DNA of 23,980 bases from Kiritimatiellia bacterium (GTDB lineage Bacteria; Verrucomicrobiota; Kiritimatiellia; RFP12; DVOR01), in the NCBI GenBank assembly GCA_900771325.1, contig CAAGNN010000096.1, forward strand, positions 1 through 23,980. The letters are read 5' to 3'. Under the pieces are notes generated by a model. That model was not told the DNA's origin. It made no database searches and saw only the letters and a program-made list of their open reading frames with translations. A program made the translations under genes and the position numbers. Positions 1-7,940 of the stretch are shown here, one piece after another (position 1 is the stretch's first letter; each line of letters starts with the position of its first letter).

Positions 1-50
1 CCCTCAAAGGGAAATTGGTCCATAAACCGCTTCAGATACTCATTCATCAT
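1..50 (-). CDS. 5' end of an unidentified minus-strand gene (partial)
   Basis: An ATG at 50 on the minus strand opens a frame that runs off the left edge of the window. Its first residues read MMNEYLKRFMDQFPFEG. A good Shine-Dalgarno (AAGGAG) lies 8 bases upstream, and a sigma70-like promoter sits at 83-113. Only 16 full codons are visible, so no family can be assigned. The RBS and promoter together make a real gene likely. The second ATG, directly after the first, could equally be the start. Confidence 0.6.
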   Translation of the reverse strand, partial: MMNEYLKRFMDQFPFE

Positions 51-82
51 ACGTGAGGCTCCTTCTCGTTCGCTTTCCCGCA

Positions 83-113
83 ATTATATAGCACATTGCC
101 CCCCGAAACGCAA
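83..113 (-). promoter_or_regulatory. sigma70-like promoter of the partial left-edge gene
   Basis: Read on the minus strand, TTGCGT (108-113) is followed after 17 bases by TATATA (85-90), overlapping TATAAT at 83-88 (19-base spacing). It lies directly next to the hairpin-module repeat, and its -35 box is preceded by the same CGCTTGCG context seen before the ferredoxin gene. Confidence 0.55.
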
Positions 114-151
114 GCGCGCATCGGCCTGCTCCGCTGCGCTCGCGCGAGGGT

Positions 152-246
152 GGCCCTACGGGCCGTGAGGTGCGGGCGCTACCCGCGTGAGGGGTGCCTT
201 CGGCGCGAGGGTCCGCGTTATACCGTGGTCTGCTCCGCCAGACCAC
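152..246. repeat. String of small hairpin modules with a GTGAGG-type spacer
   Basis: Consecutive short inverted repeats are separated by a near-constant spacer. GGCCC/GGGCC (152-164, loop TAC), GCGGG/CCCGC (172-186) and GTGCC/GGCGC (194-206, loop TTC, one G-T pair) are followed by GTGAGG, GTGAGG and GAGG. The string ends in an 8-bp hairpin, GTGGTCTG/CAGACCAC (225-246). The same kind of string in reverse orientation lies at 13675-13843. Long open frames across this region are by-products of its GC-rich periodic sequence. No gene is seen between 51 and 642. Confidence 0.65.
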
Positions 247-441
247 CCGCCCCGGGTCCGAGGCCAATCCGCCCCAGGTCCAAGGTCAACCCGCCCCGGG
301 TCCGGGGCCAACCCGCCCCGGGTCCGAGGCCAACCCGCCCCGGGTCCGAGGCCAACCCGCCCCAGGTCCAAGGTCAACCCGCCCCGGGTCCAAGGTCAAC
401 CCGGGGCGGGTCGGGGGCGAACCTGGGGCGGATGCGCATCG
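244..441. repeat. Tandem array of nine 22-bp units
   Basis: Nine units of exactly 22 bp start at 244, 266, 288, 310, 332, 354, 376, 398 and 420. Units 2 to 9 begin with AA. Units 1-7 carry a CCGCCCCGGG or CCGCCCCAGG centre. Units 8 and 9 keep the same phase but carry the inverted centre (CCCGGGGCGG, CCTGGGGCGG). The unit also occurs at 9381-9456, 13399-13529 and 13575-13674. Confidence 0.85.
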
Positions 442-541
442 GGGCCGGGAGGGGGCGATTGTGCCGCAACCCGGCGAAACCGCCCTCCCAGACGAGCAGG
501 ACCAAGGCCCAGTCCCCTCGCCACCCCCGCTTTAACCAACC

Positions 542-590
542 TTTTGCGGCACCCAAACCGTTCATTACCAATGAACACCCCGCCGCAAAA
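542..590. repeat. Nested inverted repeat upstream of the tRNA promoter
   Basis: TTTTGCGGC (542-550) is the exact reverse complement of GCCGCAAAA (582-590). Nested inside is a second perfect 7-bp inverted repeat, GTTCATT (560-566) with AATGAAC (570-576), spacer ACC. The structure ends 6 bases before the -35 box of the tRNA-Ala promoter. No T-run follows on either strand as in a standard intrinsic terminator, so a protein-binding site or structured DNA is as likely. Confidence 0.5.
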
Positions 591-596
591 AAGTGC

Positions 597-625
597 TTGC
601 ACTCGCCTCGCGGCTATGCTATACT
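597..625 (+). promoter_or_regulatory. Promoter of tRNA-Ala
   Basis: TTGCAC (597-602) and TATACT (620-625) are 17 bases apart. The -10 box ends 17 bases before the mature tRNA 5' end, so the expected primary transcript carries only a short leader. This is one of the best sigma70 matches in the window. Confidence 0.75.
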
Positions 626-642
626 TCGCGCCATCCTTTCCT

Positions 643-718
643 GGGGGTATAGCTCAGTTGGTAGAGCGTTTGAATGGCATTCAAAAGGTCAGGAGTTCGA
701 CTCTCCTTACCTCCACCA
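643..718 (+). tRNA. tRNA-Ala (anticodon GGC)
   Basis: A complete 76-nt cloverleaf. The acceptor stem GGGGGTA (643-649) pairs with TACCTCC (708-714). The D arm is GCTC/GAGC, the anticodon stem TTTGA/TCAAA encloses loop ATGGCAT, and the T stem AGGAG/CTCCT encloses TTCGACT. The anticodon GGC (676-678) reads GCC alanine codons. The third acceptor pair is G-U, the classic identity element of alanine tRNA, which supports the call independently. Discriminator A and the CCA end (716-718) are encoded. The gene has its own promoter and terminator and is a single-gene unit. Confidence 0.97.
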
Positions 719-740
719 TAAAAAGGAAGAGAGCAAAGAG

Positions 741-766
741 AAAGGCGAGCAGGCGCTCGCCTTTTT
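741..766 (+). terminator. Intrinsic terminator of tRNA-Ala
   Basis: GGCGAGC (744-750), loop AGGC, then GCTCGCC (755-761) followed by TTTTT, with AAA before the stem extending the pairing. It lies 22 bases after the tRNA CCA end. It also overlaps the downstream side of the convergent minus-strand gene ending at 780. Confidence 0.85.
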
Positions 767-779
767 GCGTATAAGGGGA

Positions 780-1937
780 TTAGTCCAGTTGAAGGAAGGT
801 CTTTAACCAGTCTCGGGAGCGGTTTTTGGCCTCGTGGAAGGCGACACTTAGATGGATGTGCTGGGGCTGGAGGGGGGCTCCGGGGGAGGTGAGGACGGAG
901 GTCTCTTGCGCGTAGGCGGAGAGAAAGTCATACATTCTCAAGCGCATCCGGGCACGCGGCCCTGTTGCTTCAAGCACGATATTGCAGGGGCGACCGAGAT
1001 TGGCGCAGAAGAGCATGGCGTGATAGGAATCGGAGATAATCTGTTTGGCTTGGTCGAGCGCGCGGAGGAATTGGAGCGGGCCGGCATCGGGATGGTAGGA
1101 GACGCCATCGATGGCTTCGAGGAGGGGCTTGATGGGTTTGCCGTTGAGGCGACGAGAGAGGAATGAGGGCTCGGTGTAGATGTGGCAGGGGGCCGCTTTG
1201 CGCGCGATGTCGAGCAAGACTTCAGGGGAACCGAGCCAGTAGATGCAGGTTTCGCCGGCGGCCTCGGAGGGGAGGTGCAGGTGCAGGAGTTTGCGCCATG
1301 TGTCACCATCGAGCAAAAGCGTTGGATCGAGTACGGCCGAGACGGGGCATGTGGTGTAGCTTTGGATTTCCGGAACATTGGAAGCTTCGCGCAGGGAGAT
1401 GGCTTTGAACTTGGCCAGCGCACTACGATATTCCTGACGGCGGGCCTCTGGCACTTCGGGCACGCCCAGGCTAGCGGCATAGGCAAAGCGCGGAAGGGCC
1501 TCGGGAAGGTTGGCTAACAGAAAGGGATTGGGCGCAGCCATGTGGTCTGGGTTCCAGACCTGGTCGCTTCCAACAATGACCCCATCGTAGGTGGTCGGCA
1601 GGGTGGCGAGCGCGGCGGTGGTGCGGTAGGACTGGGGTGTGAGGGGAACGAAGCTTTCGAGGAAGGATTTGGAGCGCAGGCTGCGTAGCGTTCGGACGCG
1701 GGCGAAGGCAAGAGAGTGAAACTTCAGCGCCATTGAAAGGAACTGCCAGAACTGCCCAACAAGCGTCTTTTTCTTGGCTAAGGTGCCCCAGAGGGACTTG
1801 TTGTGCGGCCGGTACCAGAAATCGATTTGATCGGCTTGTGCGCCCAACTGGCGGATAACGGTGGCCAGCGCAAAGCCCTGGAGGAGGGCACCATAGTTGC
1901 AGTCGTTAATCTCGGTGAGGATAGCGAAGTGTTTCAT
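780..1937 (-). CDS. Polysaccharide pyruvyl transferase family protein
   Basis: This 385-residue protein has the features of the polysaccharide pyruvyl transferase family (CsaB/WcaK-like, GT-B-like fold), whose members put ketal pyruvate on cell-surface sugars. Seen in the sequence: an N-terminal opening FAILTEINDCNYGALLQ, the family hallmark VIVGSDQVWNP (about 120-130), VLDPTLLL (about 202-209) and a late ISDSYHAMLFCANLGRP (about 300-316). There is no signal peptide, as expected for a cytoplasmic enzyme. It diverges from an acyltransferase, which suggests surface-polysaccharide decoration. No convincing Shine-Dalgarno precedes the ATG, but a possible -10 (TAGACT on the minus strand) lies about 6 bases upstream, so a leaderless or near-leaderless start is possible. 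The acceptor substrate cannot be inferred. Confidence 0.85.
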   Translation of the reverse strand: MKHFAILTEINDCNYGALLQGFALATVIRQLGAQADQIDFWYRPHNKSLWGTLAKKKTLVGQFWQFLSMALKFHSLAFARVRTLRSLRSKSFLESFVPLTPQSYRTTAALATLPTTYDGVIVGSDQVWNPDHMAAPNPFLLANLPEALPRFAYAASLGVPEVPEARRQEYRSALAKFKAISLREASNVPEIQSYTTCPVSAVLDPTLLLDGDTWRKLLHLHLPSEAAGETCIYWLGSPEVLLDIARKAAPCHIYTEPSFLSRRLNGKPIKPLLEAIDGVSYHPDAGPLQFLRALDQAKQIISDSYHAMLFCANLGRPCNIVLEATGPRARMRLRMYDFLSAYAQETSVLTSPGAPLQPQHIHLSVAFHEAKNRSRDWLKTFLQLD

Positions 1938-1991
1938 AATGAGAGTCTAGCAAACTTTGGGCTCGATTGCAGAAGGTTCCGGGAACGTTGC

Positions 1992-2021
1992 TTGCCGTTA
2001 CGCTTAGGGCAATGGTATACT
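1992..2021 (+). promoter_or_regulatory. Promoter of the acyltransferase gene
   Basis: TTGCCG (1992-1997) and TATACT (2016-2021) are separated by 18 bases. It is the only good plus-strand promoter match in the divergent spacer, and it lies 32 bases before the ATG at 2054. Confidence 0.6.
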
Positions 2022-2053
2022 TTACTGCGTTGATTCCTTGATCGAGGAGGCGT

Positions 2054-2851
2054 ATGGCAAAGGTTTATTTCACGGGGGCGTTGGTTAAGCGGATTGAGCG
2101 GTGGAGCGGGGTGCGCTTGCCGGTTGGGCAGTTTGCGCTTGCGCGCGGGGCGGAAATTCGCCTAGAGGGGCCCTGTGTGCTCTCGAAGGGGTGCGCGTTC
2201 ACCCATCCTTTGCGGGTGGGGGCCTTCACCTCCATCACGAACGAAGAGGTGCAGCGCAAGCTGCTCGCCTTGAAGTGCGCGACCATTGGGCGCTACTGCT
2301 CTATCGCGCCGGGGGTGTATACCGCGCCGATGGAGCACCCCGTGGAGACGCTCTCATCCTCGCTTGCTTTGGGTGGGGGGCTGCATTCCTTTGGCGGTCG
2401 GCCCGATCCGCAGTTGCAGGGGGAGAATCGGCCGGTCACGATTGGCCACGATGTGTGGATTGGCGCGCGGGCGGGGATTTTGGGAGGCGTAACGATTGGA
2501 ACCGGGGCGATTGTGGCGGCCGGGGCGATTGTCACGCGCGATGTGCCGCCCTATGCCATTGTTGGGGGTGTGCCGGCGAAGGTAATCCGGATGCGCTTTC
2601 CGGAGAAGACGGTCGAGCGACTCTTGGCTTCGCAGTGGTGGCGGTGGAGTCCGGCGGCGTTGGCGACGTTGGGGGTGCCGTTGCGTGCGCCCGAGCCGGT
2701 CTTGGAGCGTCTGGAGGATGGCGCGCTGGCGGAGGTGTCCGAGCATCGCGGGTGGGTGGTGACCGAGAAGACGCTGAAAGAAGCGCGCTCGCCCTGGCGC
2801 AGGATCTTCCCGGCAAAGGCGAGCGGCTTGCTGCAGAGCGAGGGGTGTTAG
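2054..2851 (+). CDS. Left-handed beta-helix (hexapeptide-repeat) O/N-acyltransferase
   Basis: A 265-residue member of the hexapeptide acyltransferase superfamily, closest in style to the CatB/xenobiotic acetyltransferase group that moves acetyl groups from acetyl-CoA to sugars or small molecules. Isoleucine/valine-rich hexapeptide turns run through about 38-90 and 128-178 (VTIGHDVWIGARAGILGG and GAIVAAGAIVTRDVPPYAI), ending in the typical GGVPAKVIRMRF. MEHPVETLSSS (about 93-103) matches the loop that carries the catalytic histidine in this group (here His95). The C-terminal ~85 residues fall outside the helix. A GAGGAGG Shine-Dalgarno sits unusually close, 3 bases before ATG. The divergent pyruvyl transferase supports a role in surface-glycan modification; the substrate is unknown. 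Confidence 0.85.
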   Translation: MAKVYFTGALVKRIERWSGVRLPVGQFALARGAEIRLEGPCVLSKGCAFTHPLRVGAFTSITNEEVQRKLLALKCATIGRYCSIAPGVYTAPMEHPVETLSSSLALGGGLHSFGGRPDPQLQGENRPVTIGHDVWIGARAGILGGVTIGTGAIVAAGAIVTRDVPPYAIVGGVPAKVIRMRFPEKTVERLLASQWWRWSPAALATLGVPLRAPEPVLERLEDGALAEVSEHRGWVVTEKTLKEARSPWRRIFPAKASGLLQSEGC

Positions 2852-2914
2852 GCGAAGAGGCGGTAGATGCCTAGGCCTCGGAGAGGAAGTCGTTCTTTCG
2901 GCTGCTCGCTACGC

Positions 2915-2943
2915 TCGTCTATCGTAAGCAAATGGTGTATAAT
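2915..2943 (+). promoter_or_regulatory. Probable promoter of purC
   Basis: A perfect TATAAT lies at 2938-2943, 32 bases before the purC ATG. The -35 region at 17-base spacing (2915-2920, TCGTCT) is a poor match, so the call rests on the -10 box. No purine riboswitch or PUR-box-like palindrome was recognised in 2852-2975. Confidence 0.5.
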
Positions 2944-2975
2944 ACGCGCGTTTTGGCAACATAAGGAGCTGGACT

Positions 2976-3893
2976 ATGAAGTATGACAAGCGCGGTGCGC
3001 TGATGGAAGTCGATGTTCCCGGGATGGCGAAGATCCAGGGCAAGGTGCGCGACATTTACGACTTGGGCGACAAGATCCTCATCGTGGTGACCGACCGCCT
3101 GAGCGCCTTCGATGTGATTATGGACGACGGCGTCCCCGGCAAGGGCAAGGTGCTCAACAGCATCTCCACCTTCTGGTTCCGCAAGTTCGCCGGGCTCTGC
3201 CCCAACCACCTCATCTCGGCCGATGTGAAGGACTACCCTGCGCCCTTCAACGCGATGCCCGAGCTGCAGGATCGCTCGATGCTCGTGCGCAAGCTCAAGG
3301 TGGTGCCTTATGAGTGCATCGTGCGCGGCTACCTCACCGGCAGCGGCTGGGCCGAATACAAGAAGCAGGGCACCGTCAACGGTCAGCCCCTGCGCGCAGG
3401 CTACCAGAACGCCTCCAAGCTCGACGAAGTGCTCTTCACCCCCACCACCAAGGCCGCGATTGGCGACCACGATATGGCCATCTCCGTCGACGAAATGGCT
3501 AAGGACATCGGCCCCGAACTGGCGACCAAGCTGCGCGACCTCTCCATCCAGATTTACTCCGAGGCCGCCAAGCACGCCGAGAGCCGCGGCATCATCCTCG
3601 CCGACACGAAGTTCGAGTTCGGCCTCGACGAGCAGGGCAACGTGGTCCTGGCCGACGAGGTCCTCACCCCCGACTCCTCGCGCTTCTGGGCCAAGGACAC
3701 CTACGCCGTCGGCGCCAACCCGCCGAGTATGGACAAGCAGTTCGTCCGCGACTGGCTCGACGCCATCCACTTCAACCATCAGCCCCCGGCCCCGGCCCTG
3801 CCCGATGAGGTCATCGCCAAGACCCAGGCCATCTACGCCGAGTGCTACCGCCGCCTCACCGACGGCGAAGCCTGCGCGCCGAAACTCAGCTGA
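2976..3893 (+). CDS. purC: Phosphoribosylaminoimidazole-succinocarboxamide synthase (SAICAR synthase)
   Basis: Ligates aspartate to CAIR with ATP to give SAICAR in de novo purine synthesis, in the cytoplasm. The 305-residue protein is the longer form of the family. Visible motifs are GKVRDIYDLGDKILIVVTDR (nucleotide-binding opening), SAFDVIMDDGVPGKGKVLN, YECIVRGYLTGSGW, and the signature LADTKFEFG (about 210-218) followed by DEVLTPDSSRFW. AAGGAG lies 7 bases before ATG, and a TATAAT box lies further upstream. It stands alone, with no other pur gene near. Its stop codon TGA is part of the first heptamer of the repeat element that follows, so the last residues (KLS) may derive from the element. 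A long minus-strand frame over the same DNA is a codon-bias shadow. Confidence 0.96.
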   Translation: MKYDKRGALMEVDVPGMAKIQGKVRDIYDLGDKILIVVTDRLSAFDVIMDDGVPGKGKVLNSISTFWFRKFAGLCPNHLISADVKDYPAPFNAMPELQDRSMLVRKLKVVPYECIVRGYLTGSGWAEYKKQGTVNGQPLRAGYQNASKLDEVLFTPTTKAAIGDHDMAISVDEMAKDIGPELATKLRDLSIQIYSEAAKHAESRGIILADTKFEFGLDEQGNVVLADEVLTPDSSRFWAKDTYAVGANPPSMDKQFVRDWLDAIHFNHQPPAPALPDEVIAKTQAIYAECYRRLTDGEACAPKLS

Positions 3894-4034
3894 CAGCCGA
3901 CAGCTGACAGCTGACAGCCGCGTTCCGCGACGGATTGGCCGGTAGCTCTAGCCGGACAACGCCCACGGCTCAGACGGCCCCTCCACCTCGAGCGCCAGCG
4001 CTGTCCGCTGTCGGCTGTCTGCTGTCCGCTTGCC
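3887..4034. repeat. Heptamer-bounded repeat element, copy A
   Basis: The left arm is tandem 7-mers of type CTGACAG/CCGACAG (3887-3918), followed by core GCGTTCCGCGACGG (3920-3933). After a variable middle comes the other core (ACGGCTCAGACGG, then CTCGAGCGCCAGC), and then the right arm of inverted 7-mers GCTGTCC/GCTGTCG/GCTGTCT (3999-4027) ending in GCTTGCC (to 4034). It begins inside the purC stop codon and ends about 20 bases before the GH20 start. Confidence 0.8.
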
Positions 4035-4055
4035 CTCCGAGCCTAGCCAACCATA

Positions 4056-5813
4056 ATGCCTTCCCCTGAGTTGACTTGTATCCCCCCCGTGAAGCGCTTT
4101 GACGCTTCGGGGGGCTTTTTGCAGTTGGTGCGCGGGGCGGAGGTGGCGGTTCGGCTGCGCGGGGTGGTGCGGCCGGCGGTGCTCGTGGAGCTGCTGCGCG
4201 CGGCGGGGCGGCTACGCTTGCGGCTGGAGGCGGAGGGCGCGCCGGCCTTTTGGTTAGGCGAGGGGGTGAGCGAGCTGCCGGAACTGCCGGCGGGGTCTTC
4301 CCCCGAGCGCTACGCGCTGACTGTCGCGCCGGGCGGCGTGGCGGCGGTGGCAGCCTCGGAGGTCGGGCTTCTGCGGGCGGCGACCACCTTGGCCCAGGCG
4401 CTGGTCTCGGGCGAAGTGCCGTGCGGGAGGGTGGAAGATTGGCCGGAGCGCGAGGTGCGCGGGGTAATGCTCGACGTCTCGCGCAACCGTATCTACTCGC
4501 TCTCCACGCTCTTTCGGGTGGTCGACGCGCTCGTGCAGCTGAAGGCCAACCGCCTGGAGCTCTACTTCGAGAACGTCTTTGCCTGGCGTGCGCAGCCCGG
4601 GGTCTGGGCCAACGTTTCGCCCTACACCCCCGACGCCCTGCGCGCCCTGGGGGCCTACTGCGCCGAGCGCGGCGTGGAGCTCGTTCCCAACCAAAACACC
4701 CTCGGCCACTTCGAGCGTTGGTTCAAGGCCGAACCCGAGCTGCTGCGTCTGGCCGAGTGCCCCGAAGGCGGCGTGCGCACGCCCTGGGGCTCGGTGCAGG
4801 AGACCCCCACCGGCCTGCGCGCCGCCCATCCCGACACCCTCGCCTTCCTCGACGGCCTGCTCGGCGAACTCCTCCCCTGCTTCCCGGGCACCCCCTGGGC
4901 CAACCTCGGCGGCGATGAGGTCTTCGACCTCGGCCAAGGCCGCTCCAAGGCCATTGCCCCGCCCGCCGAACTCTACTTCCGCCACTTTGCGCACCTAAGC
5001 GCCACCGCCGCACGCCACGGCAAGGCCCTCGAGCTCTGGGCCGATATGTTCCTGCGCCACCCGGAGATGCTCCCCCTCGCCCGCAGCCGCCTCCCCGCTG
5101 CCCGCTGGATCCTCTGGGGCTACGAGGCCTCCGACCCCCTCGCCGCCCAGGCCGAAGCCCTCACCGCGCACGGCCTCGACTTCCTCGTCGCCCCGGGCAC
5201 CTCCTCCTGGCGCAGCTTCTGCGGCCGCACCGGCAATATGCTCGCCAACATCCGCGCCGCCGCCGCCCTCCCCTCGCGCGGCCTCCTCCTCACCGATTGG
5301 GGCGACGCCGGCCACTGGCAGCCGCTCGCCGTCTCCCTCCCCGCCACCGTCCTCGCGATGAGCCTGGCGTGGGACCCGACGCGCGAGCCCGACCTCCCGG
5401 CCGCGGTCGACGCCCTCTCCGGCGTTCGCGGCCTGGGCAGTTTCCTCCTGCGCCTGGGCAACACCTACCGCACCGCCCGCGCCGAGGCCGGCAACGCCAC
5501 CAAGCTCTTCCAAGCCTTCACCCGGCCGCGCGGCGAAGTCGCCTTCGCCCCCGCTGCCCTCCGCGCCGCCCGCGCCGAACTCGCCGCCCTGGCCGACGAG
5601 GCCCCCGCCCTGGGCTCCACCCTCCTGGCGCGCGAGGCGCACTTCGCCCTGGCCCTCCAAACCCTGGCCGTGGCGCGCGCCTCGGGCGAAGCCCTCACCC
5701 GCCGCGACTACGCCCGGGCCGCCGCGCAGTTGGAAACCCTCTGGCTCGAGCGCGGACCCCGCGCCCAACTCGATGCCTCGCTCGCCGAGTTCTGGCGCGC
5801 AGCCCAACCCTAA
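4056..5813 (+). CDS. GH20-type beta-N-acetylhexosaminidase-like protein
   Basis: The 585-residue protein has an N-terminal GH20b-like alpha/beta domain (about 8-128, opening with IPPVKRFDASGGFLQLV) and a GH20 TIM-barrel (about 134-460). RGVMLDVSRNRIYSLSTL and LKANRLELYFEN are typical barrel strands. The catalytic Asp-Glu pair is in NLGGDEV (Asp287-Glu288), where Asn replaces the usual His before the GGDE. Later ELWADMF and LLTDWGDAGHW form the active-site rim. The C-terminal ~120 residues are alanine-rich and unassigned. Family members release terminal GlcNAc/GalNAc from glycans. No signal peptide is visible, so it may act inside the cell on imported oligosaccharides (inference). No Shine-Dalgarno precedes the ATG, yet the GH20b opening supports this start. 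Codon choice shifts from G-ending to C-ending along the gene. Confidence 0.83.
   Translation: MPSPELTCIPPVKRFDASGGFLQLVRGAEVAVRLRGVVRPAVLVELLRAAGRLRLRLEAEGAPAFWLGEGVSELPELPAGSSPERYALTVAPGGVAAVAASEVGLLRAATTLAQALVSGEVPCGRVEDWPEREVRGVMLDVSRNRIYSLSTLFRVVDALVQLKANRLELYFENVFAWRAQPGVWANVSPYTPDALRALGAYCAERGVELVPNQNTLGHFERWFKAEPELLRLAECPEGGVRTPWGSVQETPTGLRAAHPDTLAFLDGLLGELLPCFPGTPWANLGGDEVFDLGQGRSKAIAPPAELYFRHFAHLSATAARHGKALELWADMFLRHPEMLPLARSRLPAARWILWGYEASDPLAAQAEALTAHGLDFLVAPGTSSWRSFCGRTGNMLANIRAAAALPSRGLLLTDWGDAGHWQPLAVSLPATVLAMSLAWDPTREPDLPAAVDALSGVRGLGSFLLRLGNTYRTARAEAGNATKLFQAFTRPRGEVAFAPAALRAARAELAALADEAPALGSTLLAREAHFALALQTLAVARASGEALTRRDYARAAAQLETLWLERGPRAQLDASLAEFWRAAQP
4083..4120 (+). terminator. 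Terminator-like hairpin inside the first codons of the GH20 gene
   Basis: CCCCCCG (4083-4089) pairs with CGGGGGG (4108-4114), and AAGCG (4092-4096) with CGCTT (4103-4107), with a 2-base bulge and loop CTTTGA. C and TTTTT follow at 4115-4120. This is a textbook intrinsic-terminator shape, but it falls about 10-22 codons into an open frame. It could be an attenuator, or a coincidence of Pro- and Gly-rich codons. Confidence 0.4.
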
Positions 5814-5817
5814 ACAA

Positions 5818-5849
5818 AAAGCGCGCGCGGCCGGAGCCACGCGCGCTTT
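5818..5849. terminator. Bidirectional terminator between the GH20 gene and argD
   Basis: AAAGCGCGCG (5818-5827) and CGCGCGCTTT (5840-5849) form a perfect 10-bp stem with a 12-base loop. On the plus strand TTT-G-TTT follows; on the minus strand TTTTT-G-TTT follows. It sits between two convergent genes that end at 5813 and 5867 and can serve both. Confidence 0.85.
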
Positions 5850-5866
5850 GTTTGCTTTCGGCAATC

Positions 5867-7055
<1,189 letters not shown>

Positions 7056-7063
<8 letters not shown>

Positions 7064-7940
7064 CGGCTTTAATCTCCGTTCCTACGCCTTGTTTCGTGAA
7101 AATCTCCAACAGGAGCGAATGGGGCATCCGCCCATCGACCAAGTGGACGCGCTGCACCCCGGCCTCAATCGCCTCCACGCAGCTCTCCATCTTGGGAATC
7201 ATACCGCCGGCGATGACGCCTTCGGCCTTCAGCTTGGCCACGTCGCTCACGTGCAACGTGGAAATCAGCGAACTCGGGTCGGCCACATCGCGCAGCAGCC
7301 CGGGCACATCAGAAATAAAGACCAGCTTGCGCACGCACAGCGCCTTGGCGATGGCCACGGCCGCGACGTCGGCATTCACGTTGTAGAGCGCGCCATCCTC
7401 CTCGCCAATGCCCAGCGGCGTAATCACCGGGATGACCCCGGCATCGGCCATCTGCAAGATGGAATCGTTCTTCACCGCCACGGGCGTGCCCACGAAGCCC
7501 CAGTCGAGCACGGCCCCGGTCTCGGGGTCGGTGCCCGTCTCCTTGCGCACGGTCAAAATCCAGTCGCCGTGCAAGGGGCGCGCGAGCACGTGGAAGTTGC
7601 GGTTGAGCAAGTTGAGGATGTTGGCGTTCACCTCGTGCTTAATCACCTGCTCGACCACCTCGATGGTCTGCTCGTCGGTGACCCGCAGCCCGCGCACGAA
7701 GTTCGGCGGAATCCCCGCCTTCTCCATCGCCCGGCTAATCGCCTTGCCCCCGCCGTGGACCAGCACCACCTTGATGCCCACCGTGCGCATAAAAGCCACG
7801 TCGCTCATCAGGCGCAGCAGGTTCTCCGGCGACTCCATCACGCTGCCGCCGAGCTTGACCACCACCAGGCTCCCGCGGAAGTCCTGAATGTACGGGACCG
7901 CCTCGATGAGCACATTGGCTTTCTCGATAAACTGCTTCAT
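7056..7940 (-). CDS. argB: Acetylglutamate kinase
   Basis: Phosphorylates N-acetylglutamate, the second step of the acetylated arginine pathway. The 294 residues are the normal length for an amino-acid kinase fold of this kind. Visible are VVVKLGGSVM (about 26-35, phosphate-binding Gly-rich loop with Lys), VLVHGGGKAISRAM, FVRGLRVTDEQTIEVVE (acetylglutamate site), VIPVITPLGIGEEDGALYNVNADVAA, and KLVFISDVPGLLRD near the ATP site. Its ATG shares one base with the argJ stop (TGATG), and its own stop lies inside the argD start. This tight overlap points to one polycistronic mRNA. Confidence 0.95.

Noticed and set aside
244..441. CRISPR array
   Set aside because: The units are directly tandem with no variable spacers, and no cas genes are near.
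96..806. Long plus-strand frame across the 22-bp array and the tRNA
   Set aside because: Its sequence is Pro/Arg/Gly-rich repeat translation and it runs through a tRNA gene and terminator; other frames there are open too because the DNA is GC-rich and periodic.
2919..3779. 286-codon minus-strand frame opposite purC
   Set aside because: Mirror of a high-GC gene with strong third-position bias; no Shine-Dalgarno and no recognisable motifs, while purC is certain.
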